A stretch of 62,982 bases of DNA from 02-FULL-45-11b sp041663485 (lineage in GTDB: Bacteria > Patescibacteriota > Patescibacteriia > Buchananbacterales > UBA6539), in NCBI GenBank assembly GCA_041663485.1, contig JBAYMO010000002.1:1-62982 (forward strand), in the 5' to 3' direction. Shown here one piece after another: positions 24,012 through 31,344 of the stretch. Within the stretch, counting starts at the first letter, position 1, and each line of letters opens with the position of its first letter. The translations under genes were made by a program, and so were the position numbers. The notes beneath the pieces are model-generated. The model ran no database searches. It was not told where the DNA came from and saw nothing but the letters and a program-made list of their open reading frames with translations.

Positions 24012-24095
24012 AAATTAGATTGAAATATGGTATATCAAATATCATCAATTATTTAGTAAATTTAGCTATTTTTAGTCAACTAAGACCAAAACAAT

Positions 24096-25259
24096 ATGGA
24101 TAATCAAAACTCAATTCTTGATAAAATAATCGAAAGTCAAGAAAAAAGACAAGCTTCACAATTCAATCCGAACGAATTGGTAGGTAATTTATTAAAAAAT
24201 TTATCTAACAAAGAAAGCGATATTTTAAGCCGTCGTTTTGGTATCCTGGGAAAAAAGAAAGAAACCCTTGAAGAAATCGGAAAATATTATGAAATCACTC
24301 GGGAAAGGATCAGACAAATTGAAATGGCCACCATCAAAAAGCTTAAGGAAATTAAAAGTTTTCGTCAAAACATTGAGACTGCCGAGCAGCATATCACTCA
24401 TTTACTGGAAAATCACGGCGGCATCATGGAAGAAAACTTCCTACTCGACGAAATTGGTTATAACGACGAATCCCAAAATCAATCGGTGCGTTTTATTCTC
24501 AATCATTTAATTAATGATAAAATTGACGCCATTAAAACGGACGACGATTTACTTAATGCCTGGAAATTGCCGGTTTTGCCGACCACCATGGTTAAGGAAT
24601 TAATCAATGAGCTAGTGGAAATCATTAATTTGGAAAATAAACTTTTGAAACTTGAAGATTTACTTAACCATTTACAGAGTCGCGATTTTTACAGCAACAA
24701 CAAGGGTCAAATTTTGTCTTTAAAACTTGGCGCGAGTCAGGATCAATTAGAAAAAGAGATCGACCAGGTGATTCACTCCTACTTGAAAGTAGCCAAAAAC
24801 ATTGACCAGAATATTTTGGGTGAATGGGGCTTATCAAGCTGGAATTCAATTTCGCCCAAACGTATGAGTGATAAAATTTATTTGGTTTTACGCAAGGCGG
24901 AAAAACCCCTTCATTTCGTCGAGATTACCGACTTGATCAACCAATCTGGCTTTGATAAAAAAACTGCTTACCCGGCCACCATTCACAATGAATTGATTTT
25001 AGATGAACGTTTTGTTTTAGTCGGCCGAGGAATTTATGCCTTAAAGGAATGGGGCTATAAAAATGGCACAGTGATTGATATTATTGTTGATATCCTTAAA
25101 AATTCCGATCAACCGATGAGCAAAGAAGATATTACCAAGGCAGTTTTGGATCAAAGAATCGTCAGAAAAAGCACGATCGATTTGGCTTTGACCAATAAAA
25201 AAATTGTCAAAAAAACTGCTGATGGCAAATTTACTTTGAATACCGAAACGAGTAGCTAA
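24096..25259 (+). CDS. Regulator with sigma-70 region 4 and HARE-HTH domain
   Basis: 387 residues. Residues about 30-90 are a sigma-70 region 4 helix-turn-helix: LSNKESDILSRRFGILGKKKETLEEIGKYYEITRERIRQIEMATIKKLKEI, including the family's RERIRQIE recognition helix that reads the -35 box. Region 2 is absent, so it cannot work as a normal sigma factor. Residues about 265-330 (MSDKIYLVLRKAEKPLHFVEITDLINQSG, then FVLVGRGIYALKEWGY) are a HARE-HTH (also found in RNA polymerase delta), and a further winged-helix unit closes the protein. Likely an RNA-polymerase-associated regulator. Alone in its transcript or leading the genes downstream. Confidence 0.85.
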   Translation: MDNQNSILDKIIESQEKRQASQFNPNELVGNLLKNLSNKESDILSRRFGILGKKKETLEEIGKYYEITRERIRQIEMATIKKLKEIKSFRQNIETAEQHITHLLENHGGIMEENFLLDEIGYNDESQNQSVRFILNHLINDKIDAIKTDDDLLNAWKLPVLPTTMVKELINELVEIINLENKLLKLEDLLNHLQSRDFYSNNKGQILSLKLGASQDQLEKEIDQVIHSYLKVAKNIDQNILGEWGLSSWNSISPKRMSDKIYLVLRKAEKPLHFVEITDLINQSGFDKKTAYPATIHNELILDERFVLVGRGIYALKEWGYKNGTVIDIIVDILKNSDQPMSKEDITKAVLDQRIVRKSTIDLALTNKKIVKKTADGKFTLNTETSS

Positions 25260-25308
25260 AAGCTAAAAAATATACTATAATAAAAACAAAAAGAAAATAA
25301 TTTTATTT

Positions 25309-26685
25309 ATGGATATTGTTATTGATTTCTCAGGCATCCCGACAGAAAACCCAATTGCCTTTGGTTGGTGGTTTTTTAAGAATATCGGCTGGATTTATCC
25401 AGTCTTTTTAATTGTCGCCGGTATGCTGGAATTGTGGAAGAACTGGTTAAAAACCAAGTACCGTGAGGCGAGAAAATATATAGTTTTGGCTGTTGATGTT
25501 CCAAAAAACATTGAAAATGGGCCACAGAGCGTTGAACATATATTCAACCAACTGTCTGGCGCCCAACAAGGAATCGGTCGTTATGAAAAATGGTGGACAG
25601 GTGAAATACCCGACAGCTTTTCTTTCGAACTAATCAGTGTCGGCGGCTACATTCAATTTATGATTCATACCTGCGTTCAATATCGTGATTTGGTGGAAGC
25701 TATCGTCTACGCGCAATATCCTGATGCGGAAATTATGGAAGTTCAAGATTATGTTAATGATTATAAAAAAATAAGATTTCCCAACGATGAGTATGAACTC
25801 TGGGGCACGGAACTAAGATTAGCTAAGAAAGAATTTTATCCGATTAGAACCTACCCGGAATTTGAACATAGCACCGAGGGCTTTAAAGACTCAATGGCCG
25901 GCTTACTGGAAGCCTTGACTCGCATTGGACCGGGCGAACAAATTTGGGTGCAACTTGTTATTACGCCGGCTGACAACAGTTGGATTGAAAGTGCCAAAAT
26001 AGAAGTTAAAAAGCTTATTGGTGCTAAAGTCGAACAAAAGAAAACCTGGGCAGACAAAGTTTTTGATTTCCCGGACAGTATTATAAAGACTGTTTCTGAA
26101 AGTATTGCTTTAGGCAGTGGCGCCGAAGCGAGCAAACCGGCAGCCAAAAGCGATGATCCACCTTCAAAAATTCAGCACATGTCTTATGGCGAAAAAGTGG
26201 TGGTGGAGGGAGTCGAAAAGAAAATCAGTAAAATCGGTTTTCATACGAAAATCAGATTGATTTATTTGGCAGAAAAAACGGTATTTAATAAAGTCACGCC
26301 TAAAATTATCATGGGTGGTTTCAAGCAGTTTAACACCCTAAACATGAATTCCTTCAAGGCTGACCCGAAGTCCAAAACTGGTGGCATGGTTTTTTTGAAA
26401 AAAAATCGTTCAATTGCCAGAAAAAATAAAATTATCTATCGTTATAAAAATCGTGGACATTTCCTTGAACCTGGGGTGTATGGTCAAATTCTGAATTGCG
26501 AGGAATTGGCCACAATTTATCATTTCCCAACTCTTAACGTAAAGGCGCCAATGTTAAAGAAATCTGAAGCGAAAAAAGCTGAACCGCCGATTAGTTTGCC
26601 CATTGAAGTTTTCAGACCGGTCAAATTACAGGAGAATACTTCAACGGTTAAGGCTGAACCGCCAACCGATTTGCCGATTGGCTAA
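25309..26685 (+). CDS. Membrane protein of unknown function, partner of TraG-like ATPase
   Basis: 458 residues. One membrane helix (about 25-43, NIGWIYPVFLIVAGMLELW), then a large soluble part: YIVLAVDVPKNIENGPQSVEHIFNQLSG, EKWWTGEIPDSFSFELISVGG, and a second half with FHTKIRLIYLAEKTVFNKV and GGFKQFNTLNMNSF. The end carries two Pro-rich copies of AEPPI/T-S/D-LPI. I know this architecture only as a conserved Patescibacteria pair with the ATPase that follows 21 bases later; the FxxN-LN-FK pattern recalls proteins next to VirB4/TraG ATPases. Function unknown; a membrane base for the ATPase is inferred. Confidence 0.7.
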   Translation: MDIVIDFSGIPTENPIAFGWWFFKNIGWIYPVFLIVAGMLELWKNWLKTKYREARKYIVLAVDVPKNIENGPQSVEHIFNQLSGAQQGIGRYEKWWTGEIPDSFSFELISVGGYIQFMIHTCVQYRDLVEAIVYAQYPDAEIMEVQDYVNDYKKIRFPNDEYELWGTELRLAKKEFYPIRTYPEFEHSTEGFKDSMAGLLEALTRIGPGEQIWVQLVITPADNSWIESAKIEVKKLIGAKVEQKKTWADKVFDFPDSIIKTVSESIALGSGAEASKPAAKSDDPPSKIQHMSYGEKVVVEGVEKKISKIGFHTKIRLIYLAEKTVFNKVTPKIIMGGFKQFNTLNMNSFKADPKSKTGGMVFLKKNRSIARKNKIIYRYKNRGHFLEPGVYGQILNCEELATIYHFPTLNVKAPMLKKSEAKKAEPPISLPIEVFRPVKLQENTSTVKAEPPTDLPIG

Positions 26686-26706
26686 AATTAAATTAAAATT
26701 ATTTTC

Positions 26707-28653
26707 ATGGACGAAGAAAAACAAACACTAAAACCAACTGAAGAAAAAAATGACATCGTTTTTTTTGCTGAAACAAATTTTCGCAATAAGCGCGTAAAAT
26801 TTGGCATAAAAAAAGATGATCGTCGCCGCCACATGTATCTGGTTGGTAAAACTGGCATGGGTAAATCAACAGCCATGGAAAATATGATTATCCAGGATAT
26901 TATTAACGGCGAAGGCGTGGCCTTGGTTGATCCTCATGGCGATTTTGCCGAAAAGATCCTTGATTATGTACCAAATTCACGCATTAACGACGTTATCTAT
27001 TTCAACCCGGCTGATTATAATTACCCGATTTCTTTTAATCTTTTAGAATCAACTTCATCCGAACACAAGCATCTTATTGCCTCGGGCCTGATTGGAGTTT
27101 TTAAAAAACTTTGGGCTGACTCCTGGGGCCCTCGGCTTGAATATTTATTGCGCAATGCCATCTTGGCACTGCTGGATTATCCGGGCAGTACCTTGCTTGG
27201 GGTAATGAGAATTTTAACTGACAAAAGTTATCGCCAAAAAGTCATTACCAAAATTCAGGATCCGGTGGTTAAATCATTCTGGGTTGAAGAATATTCAAAA
27301 TATCCTCAGGCCTTTCAAGTCGAAGCCATTGCGCCAATTCAAAACAAAGTTGGACAGTTTTTATCAACGGCCATGATTAGAAACGTCGTCGGCCAGGTCA
27401 AATCTTCCATTGATATCAGAGAGATTATGGATGAGAAAAAAATTCTCATTATGAATCTTTCAAAAGGCAGGGTAGGGGAAGACGCCTCCGCTCTTTTGGG
27501 AGCCATGATGATTACCAAGATTCAGCTGGCGGCGATGAGCCGTATTGATACGGCCGAATCAACACGTAACGATTTCTATCTCTACGTCGATGAATTTCAA
27601 AATTTTGCTACCGAATCATTTGCCACTATTCTATCTGAGGCTAGAAAATACCGATTAAACTTGATTATCGGCCATCAGTACATTGAACAACTGGACGAAA
27701 TTGTCCGGGCTGCCGTTTTTGGTAACGTCGGAACTTTAATGTGTTTTCGCATTGGCGCGGCCGACGCCGAGTTTTTAGCCACTGAATTTGCGCCTTATTT
27801 TGTTGAAGAAGATTTGGTTAATCTGACAAAATTTGACACCTACATGAAATTAATGATCGATGGCGTGGCTTCCAGCCCATTTTCTGCCACCACCTTACCA
27901 CCTTTGGGTCAATCGGTTTGGACCGGCAATAAAGATAAAGTTATTGCCGTCTCACGTGAACGCTATGCCAAACCTCGAGCGGTAGTGGAGGATAAAATTA
28001 TTCGTTGGAGTGGCATCGGTGGATATGAAGATGATGATGAAACGGAATCAACGATAAAACCTCAGCTACCAACCAGTGCAATACCCAAAGCTATGCCCAG
28101 ATTGGATGAAAAAACTCCGGCCTTTGAACCTATTGGCCTAGAAGAAAAAAAGAAAAAGAGAAAGAAGAAAAAAAGAAGCACCAATTCCGATCAGGCTGGC
28201 TCGACAAAAAAGGATAAAGAGACTTACCCGGCTCAATGTTATGAATGTGGCCAACCGACAGAAATTTCTTTTAAACCAGACGGTATTCGGCCAATTTATT
28301 GTCAAACATGTTTTCAAAAAATTCGTGAAAAAATGCTCTACAGTAAGACCAGTGAACCAAAAAATATGGAACTAAAGGAGGTCGAACCCAATTCACCAGG
28401 TCCGGAAATTTCTTTAAGTGAAGCCCTAAAAAAACCGCTTCAACATTTTGAACAAAAAAATAATCAAGCTCAGCCGTCGGCCAAACCAAAAAATTTGATC
28501 AAAGATGACAATAATCAAGATGAACCAGCCGATGACAAGCTGACACCGATTGAAGAAATCGTCCACCACTCCATGTCTTTAGCGACCAAACAGCTTGAGG
28601 TTAAGGATGAATCAACCAAAAAAATTAAGCCGGGCGAGGTTATTAAATTTTGA
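26707..28653 (+). CDS. TraG/VirD4-like ATPase with C-terminal zinc ribbon
   Basis: 648 residues. ATPase: Walker A VGKTGMGKSTAMENM (about 46-60), VALVDPHGDFAEKIL, Walker B-like DFYLYVDEFQNFATESFATILSEARKYRLNLIIGHQY, as in conjugative coupling proteins and HerA/FtsK relatives. Residues about 470-490 are Lys-rich, followed by a zinc ribbon (CYECGQP...CQTCF) and an acidic, low-complexity tail. No membrane helix; the partner protein at 25309 could supply one. In CPR such ATPases are thought to power type IV pilus-like or DNA-transfer machines, but no relaxase, VirB4 or pilin genes lie nearby, so the substrate is open. Confidence 0.82.
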   Translation: MDEEKQTLKPTEEKNDIVFFAETNFRNKRVKFGIKKDDRRRHMYLVGKTGMGKSTAMENMIIQDIINGEGVALVDPHGDFAEKILDYVPNSRINDVIYFNPADYNYPISFNLLESTSSEHKHLIASGLIGVFKKLWADSWGPRLEYLLRNAILALLDYPGSTLLGVMRILTDKSYRQKVITKIQDPVVKSFWVEEYSKYPQAFQVEAIAPIQNKVGQFLSTAMIRNVVGQVKSSIDIREIMDEKKILIMNLSKGRVGEDASALLGAMMITKIQLAAMSRIDTAESTRNDFYLYVDEFQNFATESFATILSEARKYRLNLIIGHQYIEQLDEIVRAAVFGNVGTLMCFRIGAADAEFLATEFAPYFVEEDLVNLTKFDTYMKLMIDGVASSPFSATTLPPLGQSVWTGNKDKVIAVSRERYAKPRAVVEDKIIRWSGIGGYEDDDETESTIKPQLPTSAIPKAMPRLDEKTPAFEPIGLEEKKKKRKKKKRSTNSDQAGSTKKDKETYPAQCYECGQPTEISFKPDGIRPIYCQTCFQKIREKMLYSKTSEPKNMELKEVEPNSPGPEISLSEALKKPLQHFEQKNNQAQPSAKPKNLIKDDNNQDEPADDKLTPIEEIVHHSMSLATKQLEVKDESTKKIKPGEVIKF

Positions 28654-28681
28654 CATTAAAGTAATTATTCTATAAAATTAT

Positions 28682-28703
28682 AAGGCTAATTAGTCTTTTT
28701 TTA
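28682..28703 (+). terminator. Weak intrinsic terminator
   Basis: AAGGCT pairs with AGTCTT around AATT, followed by a T-run. Confidence 0.55.
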
Positions 28704-28712
28704 TTCAAAAAT

Positions 28713-30014
28713 ATGAAAATTGCTATTATTGGAACCGGCTACGTAGGACTAACCACAGGTACTTGTTTGGCCGATTTAGGCCAGGAAGTAATTTGCGTCG
28801 ACAACAACCCCGAAAAACTGGCTAAGCTCCAGGCTGGCCAATCACCAATATTTGAACCTGGCTTAGAAGAGATAATGCAGAAAAATATTGCGGAAAAAAG
28901 ACTAAGCTTTGTCAGTCACATTGAACAGGCGATTAAGGATTCCGAAGTGATATTTATCTGCGTCAATACTCCGCCAAAAAATGACGGTCATGCCGATCTC
29001 AAATATGTCGAGCAGGTGGCCCGAGAGATTGCGCAAACCCTCAATGGCCAATACAAAGTCATTGTTGATAAAAGCACAGTACCAGTTAAAACAGCGGAAA
29101 AAGTTAAAGAAACTATTTTAAAATACCGTCCCGATGCTGATTTTGATGTCGTCTCTAATCCTGAATTTCTGCGCGAAGGCAGTGCGGTTAAGGACACGCT
29201 AGAGCCGGATCGGATCGTCATCGGCGCTGACACGCAAAGAGCCAAGGATAAAATGCTTGAGGTCTATAAACCCATTATCGAAAAAACCAAAGTACCGGTA
29301 AAATTAGTGTCCGTGCGCAGCGCCGAACTAATTAAGCATGGAGCTAATACATTTTTAGCCACCAAAATATCTTTCGCCAACTTAATCGCCCAGACTTGCG
29401 AAGAAGCCGGAGCCGATGCCCTTGAAGTCCTAGAAGCAATTGGCTTGGATGCAAGAATTGGCAACCAATTTTTAAAACCCGGCATCGGCTTCGGCGGCAG
29501 CTGCTTTCCTAAAGATATTGCCGCCTACAAAAAAACTTTGGAAATTTTTGGTTTAGATAAATCTTTTATTGAAGCGATTGAAAAAATTAACTCCCTGGCT
29601 TTGAAAAATTTTCAAAGAAAAATCGAGCGTGAACTCTGGGTTTTGGATGGAAAAATAATTGGCGTCTTGGGTTTAGCATTCAAATCTAATACTGATGACA
29701 TAAGAAACGCTCCCGCCCTTAAATTAATTGAAAATTTAAAAAATGACGGGGCGATTATCAAAGTCTATGACCCTCAAGCCATGGAAAATGCCAAAAAACA
29801 ATTGCCGGACCTGGACTATAAAAATAATTCTTACGAAGCGGCTCAAGACGCCGAAGCTTTAATTATTTGCACTGAATGGGACGAATTCAAAAATCTTGAC
29901 TTAAACCGAATAAAAACTTTAATGTCCACACCAATAATTTTTGACGGAAGAAATATCTTTAACCCAAAAACAGTGTCCGATCACGGTTTCAAATATTTCG
30001 GCGTCGGACGATAA
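28713..30014 (+). CDS. ugd: UDP-glucose/GDP-mannose 6-dehydrogenase family protein
   Basis: 433 residues, full length. N-terminal NAD site MKIAIIGTGYVGLTTGTCLADLGQEVICVD, STVPVKTAEKV, the central VSNPEFLREGSAVKDTLEPDRIVIG, the catalytic Cys in GIGFGGSCFPKDIAAY and the C-terminal FKSNTDDIRNAPAL. It oxidises a nucleotide sugar to the uronic acid for surface polymers; UDP-glucose is the most likely substrate, but the substrate class (UDP-ManNAc, GDP-Man) is not certain. Not linked to the glycosyltransferase cluster at 51 kb. Confidence 0.93.
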   Translation: MKIAIIGTGYVGLTTGTCLADLGQEVICVDNNPEKLAKLQAGQSPIFEPGLEEIMQKNIAEKRLSFVSHIEQAIKDSEVIFICVNTPPKNDGHADLKYVEQVAREIAQTLNGQYKVIVDKSTVPVKTAEKVKETILKYRPDADFDVVSNPEFLREGSAVKDTLEPDRIVIGADTQRAKDKMLEVYKPIIEKTKVPVKLVSVRSAELIKHGANTFLATKISFANLIAQTCEEAGADALEVLEAIGLDARIGNQFLKPGIGFGGSCFPKDIAAYKKTLEIFGLDKSFIEAIEKINSLALKNFQRKIERELWVLDGKIIGVLGLAFKSNTDDIRNAPALKLIENLKNDGAIIKVYDPQAMENAKKQLPDLDYKNNSYEAAQDAEALIICTEWDEFKNLDLNRIKTLMSTPIIFDGRNIFNPKTVSDHGFKYFGVGR

Positions 30015-30021
30015 GTTTCAT

Positions 30022-30057
30022 AAAAAATAGAAGCGCCCAGCCGCTTTTATTTTTTTA
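30022..30057 (+). terminator. Intrinsic terminator after ugd
   Basis: AAAATAGAAGCG pairs with CGCTTTTATTTT (one G-T pair) around CCCAGC, T-rich end. Confidence 0.8.
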
Positions 30058-30070
30058 TTTTCACCAATAA

Positions 30071-30079
30071 TGTTATAAT
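30071..30079 (+). promoter_or_regulatory. Extended -10 box of a leaderless gene
   Basis: TGT-TATAAT with TATAAT at 30074-30079 and the ATG at 30086, six bases later. Confidence 0.6.
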
Positions 30080-30085
30080 TATTTA

Positions 30086-31234
30086 ATGAAGCAATACTTA
30101 TTAGCTTTATCGACCCTGACCGGAACTATAATTGGCGTCGGATTTTTTGGGTTACCTTATGTCTCTTCACGCATCGGCTTTTATCCCATGCTATTCTATT
30201 TTTTCTTCTTAGCCTTAATCTCAATTTTAGTGCATCTTATTTTTTCAGAAATTTGCCTTAAAACTCCCGGTAACCACCGCCTGCCCGGTTATGCGCAAAT
30301 ATATCTAGGCAAAGAAGCTAAGTGGCTCTCGGTTTTTAGCACCTCGTTGGGTCTTTTTGGCTCAAATCTGGCCTATATTATCGTTGGCGGCAGCTTCTTG
30401 GCTGGTTTATTAATGCCAATCTTAGGCGGCAATTTATTAATATATACCTTAATTTATTTTAGCGTAGGGGCAATTCTGGTTTATTTCGGCTCAAAATCAA
30501 TTTCTGAATTTGAATTTTTTGGTTTGGCAATATTCTTTATCGCTTTTATCTTTATTTTTGTTGTTAGCCTAAGACACATTGATATTGCCAATCATCTAAC
30601 GGCAAATTTTAGTTTGGTAAATTTATTTTTGCCCTACGGTATAATTCTTTTTTCTCTTTCCGGCATGTCAATTATTCCGGAGATTAAGGAGTTATCCCAT
30701 GGCAATAAAAAAAAGATGAGAAGTTTAGTCATTAACGCGATCATTATTTCAACTCTAACCTATATCGCTTTTGTTTTTATTACCCAGGGCGTTTGTGGCA
30801 ATAAAACCACTCCGGACGCTTTAGATGGCTTAAAAAATATTTTGGGCTATAGAGTTTTAATCGCCGGTTTTGTGGTCGGTGTCATTGCCACCTTTACTTC
30901 ATATATATCTTCGGCTCTGACTTTAAAGAAAATTTTTAGCTTTGATCTAAAACTGCCGCAAATTTTGGCTTGGCTTTTAGCCAGCTTCGTACCAATTCTT
31001 TTGTATTTTCTCGGCTTAAACGATTTTATAAAAATTATTGGTTTTATCGGCGCAGTAACATTAGGCATTGATAGCATTATGATTTTCTTGATTTACTTAA
31101 AAGTCAAAATAAAATTCAGCGATAAAAACGAACCCATAATATCCCTGCCAAAATTTGCAGTATATGTTTTATCAGCAATGTTATTAATTGGGGTTGGCCT
31201 TGAGCTGCTCACTACTTTCAAAATTCTAAAATAA
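30086..31234 (+). CDS. Amino-acid permease (aromatic/APC type)
   Basis: 382 residues, about eleven membrane helices. The start ALSTLTGTIIGVGFFGLPYVSSRIGFYP matches the G-T-x-I-G-x-G-x-x-x-LPY helix of the aromatic amino-acid permease (HAAAP/Trp-Tyr) and APC families. It brings in amino acids by cation symport, sensible for a cell with few biosynthetic genes. The specificity cannot be read. Predicted leaderless. Confidence 0.85.
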   Translation: MKQYLLALSTLTGTIIGVGFFGLPYVSSRIGFYPMLFYFFFLALISILVHLIFSEICLKTPGNHRLPGYAQIYLGKEAKWLSVFSTSLGLFGSNLAYIIVGGSFLAGLLMPILGGNLLIYTLIYFSVGAILVYFGSKSISEFEFFGLAIFFIAFIFIFVVSLRHIDIANHLTANFSLVNLFLPYGIILFSLSGMSIIPEIKELSHGNKKKMRSLVINAIIISTLTYIAFVFITQGVCGNKTTPDALDGLKNILGYRVLIAGFVVGVIATFTSYISSALTLKKIFSFDLKLPQILAWLLASFVPILLYFLGLNDFIKIIGFIGAVTLGIDSIMIFLIYLKVKIKFSDKNEPIISLPKFAVYVLSAMLLIGVGLELLTTFKILK

Positions 31235-31253
31235 CTAAAATATTTATTCATTT

Positions 31254-31272
31254 GACCATTTTGGTCTTTTTT
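31254..31272 (+). terminator. Weak terminator before clpB
   Basis: GACCA and TGGTC around TTT, followed by six T. Confidence 0.55.
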
Positions 31273-31277
31273 AATAC

Positions 31278-31304
31278 TTGACACAGTCAAGGCAATATTA
31301 TAAA
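31278..31304 (+). promoter_or_regulatory. Promoter of clpB
   Basis: TTGACA (31278-31283) and TATAAA (31299-31304) with a 15-base spacer; the CIRCE operator begins seven bases downstream. Confidence 0.6.
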
Positions 31305-31310
31305 TTACAA

Positions 31311-31337
31311 TTAGCACTCATTCCTTAAGAGTGCTAA
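31311..31337 (+). promoter_or_regulatory. CIRCE element (HrcA operator)
   Basis: A perfect CIRCE: TTAGCACTC, nine bases (ATTCCTTAA), GAGTGCTAA. It covers the transcription start region and ends seven bases before the clpB ATG. HrcA binds it and represses heat-shock genes until heat or misfolded protein disables it, so clpB is predicted to be in the HrcA regulon. hrcA, groEL and dnaK are not in the window. Confidence 0.95.
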
Positions 31338-31344
31338 TAAACAT

